Shown here: in pieces, positions 35,698 through 43,565 of the stretch
Layout: each line of letters starts with the position of its first letter
Numbering within the stretch: position 1 is the stretch's first letter
Translations under genes and position numbers: made by a program
From: an uncultured bacterium
GTDB taxonomy: Bacteria; Cyanobacteriota; Vampirovibrionia; Gastranaerophilales; Gastranaerophilaceae
Direction: 5' to 3'
Assembly (NCBI GenBank): GCA_950022495.1
Contig: CATLLJ010000002.1
Span: forward strand, 148,717 to 212,716
DNA length: 64,000 nt
The notes under the pieces: model-generated
Seen by the model: only the letters and a program-made list of their open reading frames with translations
Database searches by the model: none
Told to the model about the DNA's origin: nothing

Positions 35698-36030
35698 ATG
35701 AAGAAAATTTTATATACAAAATTCCAAAATATTGATGAAATAATTGCGAAACTGATGGAACGTGCAGAAATAAGAAAAGCAATTACACGCAGTAACCTGT
35801 GCAAATTCTGGGCAAAAGTTGCAGGAGAGAAATTTGCACAGAATTCAAAACCATATTCAATGTTAAAAGGTTCAATCATGGTTATTGCCTGCAAAACCCC
35901 GACCGTTGCTCAGGAATTGATGCTGCGAAAAACTCAGCTGTTAGTAAAATTCAAACCTTATGTAGAATCATTAAATATGAAGATTACAGACCTGAAATTT
36001 GATGCAAAAAAATGGGTAGATGAGGGGTAA
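35698..36030 (+). CDS. DUF721 (DciA-like) protein
   Basis: 110 aa. The fold is suggested by NLCKFWAKVAGEKFAQNSKP, GSIMVIACKTPTVAQEL and LLVKFKP, matching the KH-like DUF721 family, whose member DciA loads the replicative helicase in bacteria without DnaC/DnaI. Length fits the short form. It is divergent from the DHH gene, with 39 bp between. Confidence 0.8.
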   Translation: MKKILYTKFQNIDEIIAKLMERAEIRKAITRSNLCKFWAKVAGEKFAQNSKPYSMLKGSIMVIACKTPTVAQELMLRKTQLLVKFKPYVESLNMKITDLKFDAKKWVDEG

Positions 36031-36033
36031 AAC

Positions 36034-36059
36034 AAAAGGCGGTAGTGATGTTACCGCCT
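36034..36059 (-). terminator. Terminator-like hairpin downstream of the GGDEF gene
   Basis: AGGCGGTA (36037-36044) and TACCGCCT (36052-36059). On the minus strand it is followed by TTTGTTTTA. It lies 110 bp past the GGDEF stop. Confidence 0.5.
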
Positions 36060-36168
36060 ATTAACCAGATTTACACTATGTAAGTGTTCAGAAAGGACCT
36101 GTTCAAATCCTGCTTTCGCAGAATTTACTTTCTCTCTCTAAGTAAAGTTCACAGAGATTTATTTACCC

Positions 36169-37044
36169 CTAGCCTTCACCTAAATTCAAGTGAGAGAACT
36201 GAACAACTTTATTTTTACCGCGTTTTTTAGCATTGTATAAAGCGTGTTCAGCATATCTAATAATTGTGTTTGCATCCTCTTCAGTATCAGGAATACAAGG
36301 GAATGTTGAAATTCCGCCTGAAATTGTGATTGGATGACGTTCTTCTTCGCCTGCTGGAATAAATTCCATTCTTTCGATTTCTTTTCTAAATCTTTCAGCG
36401 AATAAGAAAGCATTATCTTCCGGAGTATTTGGAAGAACAACAATAAATTCTTCATCTCCGTATCTAGTAATAATATCTTCTTTTCTTATTAATTGTTTCA
36501 ATTTATCAGCGATAGATTTCAATAATACATCGCCCCATTCATATCCGTAAATATCATTAACAGATTTGAAAAAGTCTAAATCGAATAGCAATACAGAAAG
36601 AGCATTGCCATAACGTTTAGATCTTGAAATTTCTTGATCCATACGTTCAAGTAAATATTTTCTGTTATGTAAGCCTGTTAATTCATCAGTTGTAGAAAGA
36701 GTTCTCAATTTGTCTCTTAATTCTCTGATTTTTAACATATTTTTAACACGAACAACCAATTCCTGATTATCAACAGGAGTTTTAACATAATCAAAAGCAA
36801 CTGCTCTGACAGTTGAACCTTTAAATACTTCGCCGATAAATAAAATCGGGTGTTTAAATTTAGTTACCATAAGAACATCTTTAATATCAGGAACGTTTTC
36901 AACAATGATTACGCCCGGATTTAAAGCTTCATAATTTCTTAAATTTTCGGCATTTTCCAGTCTTATATTAGCATCATCTATAGAGGATAATACCTCTGCA
37001 AGAGCTGAAGATTTTTTATCTGTATAAATTACAATATTTTTCAT
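36169..37044 (-). CDS. GGDEF-domain protein with degenerate receiver domain and GDEEF motif
   Basis: 291 aa. Residues 1-110 look like a response-regulator receiver that lacks the usual phospho-acceptor Asp context (IIVENVPDIKDV). Residues ~118-285 are a diguanylate cyclase domain: TDELTGLHNRKYLLERM and FDLDFFKSVNDIYG. The active-site loop reads RYGDEEF where GGDEF or GGEEF is expected, so the second Gly is Asp. Activity is therefore uncertain. AAAGG precedes the ATG. Confidence 0.9.
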   Translation of the reverse strand: MKNIVIYTDKKSSALAEVLSSIDDANIRLENAENLRNYEALNPGVIIVENVPDIKDVLMVTKFKHPILFIGEVFKGSTVRAVAFDYVKTPVDNQELVVRVKNMLKIRELRDKLRTLSTTDELTGLHNRKYLLERMDQEISRSKRYGNALSVLLFDLDFFKSVNDIYGYEWGDVLLKSIADKLKQLIRKEDIITRYGDEEFIVVLPNTPEDNAFLFAERFRKEIERMEFIPAGEEERHPITISGGISTFPCIPDTEEDANTIIRYAEHALYNAKKRGKNKVVQFSHLNLGEG

Positions 37045-37126
37045 ACGAAATCCTTTCTCTAGTAGATTAGCATATTATTAGAAGGCTAGCAAAAATGTTA
37101 CGAATGTTAATAATTGAAGAGAGGAG

Positions 37127-37346
37127 TTATTTTTGCTTCTCTCTAATCACGAGTTCGTAGCCTAAATAATCTAAGATTTCTTGAACTGTTTGAAATCTTA
37201 CGCGTTTTTTTTTTATTAAAAGAAGTCGAAAGACCACCTTGGGCAGGAATATCACAGCCCAATTCTAACAACCTTATTGCCAACTTTCTCATTGACAAAC
37301 CTTTTCTGAGCAATAATATTTTAACTTCCTCGTATATATTTAACAT
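37127..37346 (-). CDS. XRE-like HTH gene with frameshift in an A10 tract
   Basis: ATG at 37346: MLNIYEEVKILLLRKGLSMR, similar to the 28083 HTH protein. After FNKKK the frame runs into an A10 tract (T10 at 37205-37214 on +) and ends out of register at 37143. With nine A the frame reads on as RVRFQTVQEILDYLGYEL and stops at 37127, giving a 72-aa protein parallel to its paralogue (ICKILGYRIYIDF). It is either a pseudogene, a slippage-dependent gene or a sequencing error. TACACT lies 6 nt before the ATG. Confidence 0.7.
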
Positions 37347-37352
37347 ACTAAC

Positions 37353-37358
37353 AGTGTA
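37353..37358 (-). promoter_or_regulatory. Weak -10 box, leaderless start of the A10 HTH gene
   Basis: TACACT on the minus strand, then GTTAGT, then ATG at 37346; a TTGTCT lies 17 nt further upstream. Confidence 0.3.
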
Positions 37359-37393
37359 TTTCTATTTGCACTACGAGACAAAACTATAAACTA

Positions 37394-37422
37394 TTGTCAA
37401 ATTATAGATAACAATATATAAT
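37394..37422 (+). promoter_or_regulatory. Sigma-70 promoter for the tandem small genes
   Basis: TTGTCA (37394-37399), 17-nt spacer, perfect TATAAT (37417-37422); leader of about 30 nt with AGGAAGTG. Confidence 0.7.
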
Positions 37423-37459
37423 TTTAGACGACAGATATTAAGAATAGGAAGTGATTAGT

Positions 37460-37663
37460 ATGAAAAAATACACTGAAGATACTGTGCCAATATTACCAAA
37501 CACAGTAGAGAATGAAGTACTTTGTCTAAAATATTTTACACAGAAATTAGAAAAGAACCCTAAAAAATACAAAGACATACTAAATTTCGCAAGGCTACAA
37601 ATAAAATTTTTCCTTACCAATATGGATGATATTGAAAAAAATAAAAATAAGAACAAACAATAA
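37460..37663 (+). CDS. Small tandem-paralogue protein A (67 aa)
   Basis: MKKYTEDTVPILPNTVENEV starts a helical protein with a Lys/Asn-rich tail. It matches the next gene over ~55 residues (TEDTVP, EVLCL, LEKNP, LQI-KF). Start at 37460 because AGGAAGTGATTA precedes it, the same leader used by the second copy. Function unknown. The pair lies next to a damaged HTH gene on the other strand. Confidence 0.75.
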   Translation: MKKYTEDTVPILPNTVENEVLCLKYFTQKLEKNPKKYKDILNFARLQIKFFLTNMDDIEKNKNKNKQ

Positions 37664-37692
37664 TAAATATAAGCCCACAGGAAGTGATTACC

Positions 37693-37863
37693 ATGAGAAA
37701 ACACACAGAAGATACAGTACCAGCAATCCCATACACAGTACAGGATGAGGTATTATGTCTTAGAGTTCTGACAAACCACTTAGAAAAGAATCCTGATGAT
37801 TACTACAGCATTCTTCTTGCCATACAACTTCAAATTACGAAATTTCTTAAACAGATGCATTAA
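37693..37863 (+). CDS. Small tandem-paralogue protein B (56 aa)
   Basis: MRKHTEDTVPAIPYTVQDEV, then LCLRVLTNHLEKNPDDYYSI and a short helical tail. Paralogue of 37460-37663, 29 bp after its stop. The leader AGGAAGTGATTA is repeated exactly, so the duplication included the ribosome-binding region. Function unknown. Confidence 0.75.
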   Translation: MRKHTEDTVPAIPYTVQDEVLCLRVLTNHLEKNPDDYYSILLAIQLQITKFLKQMH

Positions 37864-37879
37864 CATTTAACTTTCTGCC

Positions 37880-37992
37880 CTCCTATAACTTTTACACCCT
37901 CCCCTTTACTCCCCCTCCCATCAAGGGCGGGGAACAATCAGGTTAGTCCGGTTTCCACGTCAACTAAATCTCCCCACTCCGCCGAGGAGTTA
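37880..37992. repeat. C-rich intergenic sequence with hairpin, possible element remnant
   Basis: In a strongly AT-rich chromosome this stretch holds CCCTCC, CCCTCCCC, CCCCCTCCC-ATCAA-GGGCGGGG and GCCGAGGAG. The composition and CCGAGGAG resemble the ends of the DUF559 element at 19680-20108, but the similarity is short. No ORF is present. Confidence 0.35.
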
Positions 37993-38100
37993 TTGTAACA
38001 AATTCTTAACATTACACAACAATTTCCTAAAGATTACACCAATATGTGCCGAAAACATGAATACGATAACGAAAATTGATGAAAGGATTTGTTAAACACT

Positions 38101-39618
38101 ATGGGAATGGCAGCATCACAAGCAAGATTATTAAGCATGACCGCCAGAATTTCAAACAATGAGTTTGAACAACAGTCAATTGCTTATTCTAAACAGCGTC
38201 TTGCTGACGATTCTTCTCGTGTTAACGATGCTTATCTTGAAGCTTTAAACAAAACTCAATTCCAGGTTTTAACAGGATACAACGGTGCAGAAGCTTGTTA
38301 TGAAGATTTAACTTACAATCAAATTACAGGCTGCAACAAAATTGCAAACGGCAAACAATACATCGTTAAAAATAACAAAGGAAAAGTTCTTGTTTCTGAA
38401 GCAATTGCTAAAGCTTTTAGAGAAAATAACGGCGACTACAACAAATTCTTGAGAGATTTAGGATACAGACAGGCTAATATTGATGTTAAAAATCACACTG
38501 AATCAGTTGAAGCTATTCACGAAGCCTGGGATAAATATTTAAATACTGTTGGTAAAAGTATTAATGATGCAGACAATCAACATATTTTAGGTTTTGGTTA
38601 CACATCATTTGGTGATGAGTCATTCAACGGCTACCCTACATACAATACTGCAACTGGAACAGATTCTACAGGTAAAGCTTATTCATTATACAAAGATGAA
38701 CAAGGTTACTATTTAACAAATTCTGTAGTCGTTCCTAAAAAGAATGATGACGGAAAATATGAATGCTATTATCAAACTCCGGAACAATACGGAACAGATG
38801 AATATAACAAATTAGAAGATATAACTTACGACGACAAAACTAAAAAATTCACTTATAAAAATTCTGACGGCACAACAAAACAAGTAGATGTTTTATATGC
38901 AACTCAAACTGATGCAGGTAATGCATACGTAAGCGAAGATGAAAAAAATCGCTTATCTGAATACGGCTCACAATATAGAGCTGAAAACGGTATTCTTTAC
39001 ACTGTAAAAGATAAATTCAAAGCATTAAACTTTGAAGGTACAACTCAAGCTCAAAGAGAACTATATGACTATGCTTTAGCTTTAACCGAAGCATACTATG
39101 ACAGAGCTAATTCTAACACTACAGGCAATCCTAATTTAAAATACGATGCTGAACAAATTAACTATTACAAAAATATCTTCAATGAAATGAGAACATGCGA
39201 CTTCACTACATTAAAAGAATCTTATGCTCAAAATCTTGATAGCGCTGAAGATGCAAACAAATCTTCAAATGTATTCACCGGTGAAAACACAATGTTCAAC
39301 GATGCTAAATGGTTTGTAACTCAACTTAAAGCAGGTGCTTTAACTATCTCTTACTACTCTGCAGTTGAAAAATCATTTATCGGTTCAAGCTTATACGATG
39401 ATGAATCAATTACAGAAAAAGAAGATAAGGCAGCAATCGCAATCGCTGAGCAAGAATACACAAACCACATGGACAGAATTGAAAGACAGGACAAAGAGTT
39501 TGATATGCAAATGAACAAATTGGAATCTGAACATAACGCACTACAAACTGAATATGAATCTGTTTCTAAAATAATTTCTAAAAACGTTGAAACTTCATAC
39601 AAAACTTTCAACGCATAA
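38101..39618 (+). CDS. Large hypothetical protein with C-terminal coiled coil (~505 aa)
   Basis: The N-terminus has ASQARLLSMTARISNNEFEQ (helical), then a Tyr/Asn/Asp/Thr-rich body (~90-420), and a C-terminal coiled coil (~440-505: RIERQDKEFDMQMNKLESEH, ISKNVETSYKTFNA). No signal peptide or membrane segment. The helical ends with a variable middle recall axial/filament or needle-type secreted proteins, but I cannot name a family. Codon use is biased to TTA, GCT and AAA like the SLH gene, suggesting high expression. Start uncertain: TTG 38089, ATG 38101 or ATG 38107; AAAGGA lies at 38083-38088. Confidence 0.75.
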   Translation: MGMAASQARLLSMTARISNNEFEQQSIAYSKQRLADDSSRVNDAYLEALNKTQFQVLTGYNGAEACYEDLTYNQITGCNKIANGKQYIVKNNKGKVLVSEAIAKAFRENNGDYNKFLRDLGYRQANIDVKNHTESVEAIHEAWDKYLNTVGKSINDADNQHILGFGYTSFGDESFNGYPTYNTATGTDSTGKAYSLYKDEQGYYLTNSVVVPKKNDDGKYECYYQTPEQYGTDEYNKLEDITYDDKTKKFTYKNSDGTTKQVDVLYATQTDAGNAYVSEDEKNRLSEYGSQYRAENGILYTVKDKFKALNFEGTTQAQRELYDYALALTEAYYDRANSNTTGNPNLKYDAEQINYYKNIFNEMRTCDFTTLKESYAQNLDSAEDANKSSNVFTGENTMFNDAKWFVTQLKAGALTISYYSAVEKSFIGSSLYDDESITEKEDKAAIAIAEQEYTNHMDRIERQDKEFDMQMNKLESEHNALQTEYESVSKIISKNVETSYKTFNA

Positions 39619-39680
39619 AAAATTAAACAAGTTTAATCATTATATTTTTCCCCTACACATTAATTTTCGTAACTTTTCCC

Positions 39681-39713
39681 TACCACTTAATTAAACAAAG
39701 TGGTATTTTTTTT
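39681..39713 (+). terminator. Intrinsic terminator after the 38101 gene
   Basis: TACCACTT (39681-39688) and AAGTGGTA (39698-39705) followed by T8. Confidence 0.85.
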
Positions 39714-39727
39714 GCTCAAAAAACATT

Positions 39728-40156
39728 TTATTTACGGATTTGTTCAAAAAAATCACTTAAAAGCTTATCGCATTCTTTTTCTTCAATACCGCCATATATA
39801 TTTAATTTATTGCCGGTAAGTTTTCGCAAATCAATCTTAGACGAAAAGCTTCCATAATTCACGTCATAGCTTCCAAAATAAACAGATTTAATTCGGGATT
39901 GCAGAATTGCCCAGCCGCACATCGGGCAGGGTTCAAGTGTCACATAAAGTTCGCAATCTTCAAGACGCCAATTATTCAATTTCTGTGAGGCTTTTTTGAG
40001 TGCAAGAATTTCTGCATGAGCAGAAATATCATTAAGTTTTTCTCTCTCATTATGTGCAGAGGCGATAATTTCACCGTTACGCACGACAACCGCACCTACA
40101 GGAATATCATTGTCCGATTTTTTAGCCTCTTCAATTGCAAACTTCATGAAATTCAT
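39728..40156 (-). CDS. tadA: tRNA adenosine(34)/nucleoside deaminase
   Basis: 142 aa. Zinc site HAEILALKKAS and PCPMCGWAILQSRI, the TadA/CDA signature; proton-shuttling Glu in HAE. TadA converts A34 to inosine in tRNA-Arg; closely related deaminases act on guanine or cytosine. Its ATG overlaps the histidine kinase stop by 4 bp, so it is the last gene of the RR-HK-tadA unit. Confidence 0.88.
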   Translation of the reverse strand: MNFMKFAIEEAKKSDNDIPVGAVVVRNGEIIASAHNEREKLNDISAHAEILALKKASQKLNNWRLEDCELYVTLEPCPMCGWAILQSRIKSVYFGSYDVNYGSFSSKIDLRKLTGNKLNIYGGIEEKECDKLLSDFFEQIRK

Positions 40157-41844
40157 ACCGGAACTTCTTCCTTCGCCAGCTCTAAAACGATTTTTGCACA
40201 GAAACCGTATTCCTCATTTGAAGATAAATGAATTGTTCCGCCCATCGCTTCAACAAGACCCTTTACAATAAACAAACCTAATCCGCTGCCACGGGTTGTT
40301 CTTGTCATATTGTCATCAAGTCTGACAAACTTTTCAAAGAGTGTTTTTAATTTTTTATCTGAAATTTTATCGCAATGGTTTTTTACGTAAAATACAGCTT
40401 TATTTTTTTCAACCCCACAATCAACAATGATAGGCGAATCAGGATACGAATATTTAACAGCATTTTCAAACAAATTCACAAAAACCTGTTCCAGTCTGCC
40501 TTTATCTGCATAGATTTGCGGAAAATCTTCCGGAATATTAATAACAATCTCATGCCCGTCGTGTTTTCGTAATAAGAGTTCTGCCTGATCTAAAACCTTA
40601 TTAACCCAGATATTACTATTAACAGTACGCAGTCTCATACCTTCAATATCCGGAATAGTCAACAAGTCTTCGATAAGCCGTTTCAAACGTTCGGACTGTT
40701 CCTTTATAATACGTAAAGATTTTTGTTTTGTCTCTTCATCAATTACAATATCCTGTCTCATAAGTCTTGAAGTATAGCCTTGAATACTGGTTAACGGGGT
40801 GCGGAGTTCATGGCTTACGGTATCAATAAGATTTGAACGAAATTCGTTTAATTCTTTAAGTTCAATATTTTTCTTTTTTAACTGAATATATGATTTGTGA
40901 ATTTCTGATGCCATATTATTAAATTCATTAGCTAGGAAAACAATTTCATAAGGTGTAAATGAAGTTGTTAACAAGCGGATTTGTCTTTGATAATTACCTT
41001 TTGACAGAGCAATAACAGCTTTAAAGAGCTGTCTCATATTAATATAAAGGTAATAAATATAAAATCCGATTAATACCATCATTGATAAAATCGCAGAAAG
41101 AACAGAAAGAATAATTTTCACACGGTTATCAAGAATAGCATGTTTCGCAATTTTTTCAGTAGTATTTACAACAATAGTAAAATCAGGATTACTTCTTCTC
41201 AAATAAACAATCGGTCTATTTTTTTCATCCCCGAAAATAACAGGATCCTCAATAATCATATCAGTAGGAAGCATATCCAGAGTTTCTTTAAAAGCATCCG
41301 GAGTGAAATTATGTGAAGCCAGCAGGTGATTATTTTCATCCATAATATATATCTGTCTGCTATCATCAGACAAAGACTTAAAAAGCTGCGTATCTAAATT
41401 TCTGGTATTAAAAGTTACAACAAGAAAAGAGCCATCCCTCATCTGGGTAGACAAAATTGTTTGTTCATTCAATCTTGCATTATCTGTAATTTGTTCTAAT
41501 TCTGATTGAGTTCTGACAATAGAAATTTTATCGCAGTTTGGATATTTTCTTGATACATCTTCAATAAATTTGTTTTTTTGAGTTTTTGTAGGCAAATACT
41601 CAAGCGAATCCGCAATTTGAGCCAATGTTGTTTCGTTTGTTTTAATCAGAAAATCCATTTCATCCGAAACCATACTTGCAACAAGAATGGCAGACTCTCT
41701 TAACTGGTGTCTTAAAGATTGCTGGTTAATATTATTAATTACAAAACCGCTTATTGACATTGGAATAACTACTGCAATGAAAAATACAATAGCAATTTGT
41801 TCAATGATTTTTAATTTTTTCAAACCGTAACTATACTTTTTCAT
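40153..41844 (-). CDS. Membrane sensor histidine kinase
   Basis: 563 aa. TM1 (~13-33), an extracytoplasmic sensor of ~210 residues, TM2 (~246-270), HAMP-like linker, HisKA with SHELRTPLTSIQGY, and HATPase with NLFENAVKYSYPD and GSGLGLFIVKGL. Partner of the response regulator 2 bp upstream. The signal sensed is unknown. Confidence 0.94.
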   Translation of the reverse strand: MKKYSYGLKKLKIIEQIAIVFFIAVVIPMSISGFVINNINQQSLRHQLRESAILVASMVSDEMDFLIKTNETTLAQIADSLEYLPTKTQKNKFIEDVSRKYPNCDKISIVRTQSELEQITDNARLNEQTILSTQMRDGSFLVVTFNTRNLDTQLFKSLSDDSRQIYIMDENNHLLASHNFTPDAFKETLDMLPTDMIIEDPVIFGDEKNRPIVYLRRSNPDFTIVVNTTEKIAKHAILDNRVKIILSVLSAILSMMVLIGFYIYYLYINMRQLFKAVIALSKGNYQRQIRLLTTSFTPYEIVFLANEFNNMASEIHKSYIQLKKKNIELKELNEFRSNLIDTVSHELRTPLTSIQGYTSRLMRQDIVIDEETKQKSLRIIKEQSERLKRLIEDLLTIPDIEGMRLRTVNSNIWVNKVLDQAELLLRKHDGHEIVINIPEDFPQIYADKGRLEQVFVNLFENAVKYSYPDSPIIVDCGVEKNKAVFYVKNHCDKISDKKLKTLFEKFVRLDDNMTRTTRGSGLGLFIVKGLVEAMGGTIHLSSNEEYGFCAKIVLELAKEEVPV

Positions 41845-41846
41845 AA

Positions 41847-42563
41847 CTATCCCTGAACAAACGGTGTTAATTTATAACCAACATTGGTAACTGTATGCAA
41901 ATATTTTGGATTTTTCGCATCAGGTTCAATTTTATTTCTTAAGCCGCCGACATGAACCCTTAGCATTCTCACATCTTCGTTACTGTCATATCCCCATACT
42001 TCATCTAACAATGTTGCCAGAGTTACAGGATTATTAAAATGCTGCATCAAACAATATAATATTTCAAATTCTGTCGGAGTCAATTTAACTTTTTTATTAA
42101 CAACAACAGCTTCGAGTGATTCAGGAAAAATCTCAATATCTCCGCTGCGTAAAATCTCATTAGATAAAGGAGTTTCATCAATGTTTACAGAATTTCTTCT
42201 TAATAACACCCTTATACGAAGTAAAACCTCCTGAATATCAAAAGGCTTGACCAGATAATCATCAGCCCCGCAATCAAAACCGCTAGTTTTGTCTTCAATT
42301 GTACCTTTTGCAGTAAGCATCAATATTGGTATTGATAACTTTGCCTGTCTAATATTTTTACAAACATCAAACCCGTTCATTTTAGGCATCATAACATCAA
42401 GCAAAATTAAATCATAAGTATTATTCAAAGCTTTGTTCAAGCCCTCTAAACCGTTTGTCGCAGTATCAACAAAATACCCGCTGCTCCTAACGTCAAACTC
42501 TAAAAGCTCTCTTATTTCATCATCATCGTCAACAATTAAAATCCGCTTCTGTATATCACCCAT
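41847..42563 (-). CDS. OmpR/PhoB-family response regulator
   Basis: 238 aa. Receiver domain with acidic DDDDE, phospho-acceptor in LILLDVMMPKMNG, and Lys in VKPFD; C-terminal winged helix (KLTPTEFEILYCLMQH, DVRMLRVHVGGLRNKIE). AAGGAG precedes the ATG. TTAATA-TT-TGTTAA (42631-42644), close to the motif seen elsewhere, lies 68 bp upstream. Confidence 0.95.
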   Translation of the reverse strand: MGDIQKRILIVDDDDEIRELLEFDVRSSGYFVDTATNGLEGLNKALNNTYDLILLDVMMPKMNGFDVCKNIRQAKLSIPILMLTAKGTIEDKTSGFDCGADDYLVKPFDIQEVLLRIRVLLRRNSVNIDETPLSNEILRSGDIEIFPESLEAVVVNKKVKLTPTEFEILYCLMQHFNNPVTLATLLDEVWGYDSNEDVRMLRVHVGGLRNKIEPDAKNPKYLHTVTNVGYKLTPFVQG

Positions 42564-42652
42564 AAAACACTCCTTTTATAGAATAATTGTACAAAACAAC
42601 ATAATATTTTTCAATCTAATATAAAGATACTTAATATTTGTTAATTTTATAG

Positions 42653-43084
42653 CAATTTATAATTTTAGGAACATTAAAACTTCAAAATGATACAATTGTT
42701 CTAAGCAATGATAATCAACTGCTAATTGGAAAACATTACGGACCAAAAGTAACCACAGAAGCCAGCAGACTTAAAGAATTATTATTAACACCTGAAGCAA
42801 CAGAAAATTTGATGAAGCTATCAGATACAAAAATTGCAAAAAAATTAGTACAAATCTTAAAAATTTTCAAAAAAGAAGAAGAAACAGGAAGAACCACTTA
42901 TTATTTAAGAGATACCATCATTAAAAGAAAAAAAGATGAAAACTTAAATATTGACAAAGATTTAGTCCATCAAACACTTGATGCTCTGAAAAATAAAATC
43001 AAACAAGATACGGCTGACAGCTTTGCCGCAGATACAATATTACAAAATGGTGTAAAAAAATACTGGAGTTTTTACGCGGATTAA
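42653..43084 (+). pseudogene. ORF of ~140 codons without a proper start, unknown
   Basis: The frame is open from 42653 to the stop at 43082-43084. The only ATG/TTG starts (42809, 42812) would drop ~50 in-frame codons that read like real protein (LGTLKLQNDTIVLSNDNQ, KHYGPKVTTEASRLKELL). Downstream parts include KKEEETGRTTYYLRDTIIK. TATAAT at 42658-42663 would start transcription just inside the frame. It may be a 5'-truncated remnant, or start at a rare codon (CTG at 42719, ATT). Family not recognised. Confidence 0.5.
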
Positions 43085-43088
43085 CAAC

Positions 43089-43565
43089 TTATCCTACAAT
43101 GAAAGCATTGTACATATAAGCAAAGCAAATACCGAAAATTGCACCTACAAAAACTTCAAAAGGTGTATGTCCCAGTAATTCTTTCAGCTTTCCGCCCATA
43201 GCCTGCAAATCATTATGATAGAAGTCATCCATCATTCTGTTTAAACAAGCAGCAGTTTTACCTGCAGCTCTGCGTAAACCTGCAGCATCATACATAATGA
43301 TAAGAGAAAATCCTAAACATATTGCAAATAATATTGAATCATATCCCTGCAAAATACCAACCATAGTAGATAAACCCATTACACCAGCAGAATGAGCACT
43401 AGGCATGCCGCCGGTTGTAGAGAATATTTTAAAATTCACCTTTCTGTTTTTTATAGTGAATAATATAAACTTAACAACCTGAGCAAAAAATGCAGATGCA
43501 ACAGCACATGTAATTACTTCATAGCCGTTATTTGCAACAATTGCTCTGAACATGTCTAAAAACAT
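43089..43565 (-). CDS. Divergent PAP2 family membrane protein (YuiD/DUF212)
   Basis: 158 aa with four to five hydrophobic segments. GGMPSAHSAGVMGLSTMVG, DAAGLRRAAGKTA and LGHTPFEVFVGAIFGI are the DUF212 signature, related to acid phosphatase/PAP2 proteins. Overlaps the ispA stop/start by 1 bp; the pairing with a prenyl diphosphate synthase suggests a role on polyprenyl phosphates. Confidence 0.9.
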   Translation of the reverse strand: MFLDMFRAIVANNGYEVITCAVASAFFAQVVKFILFTIKNRKVNFKIFSTTGGMPSAHSAGVMGLSTMVGILQGYDSILFAICLGFSLIIMYDAAGLRRAAGKTAACLNRMMDDFYHNDLQAMGGKLKELLGHTPFEVFVGAIFGICFAYMYNAFIVG

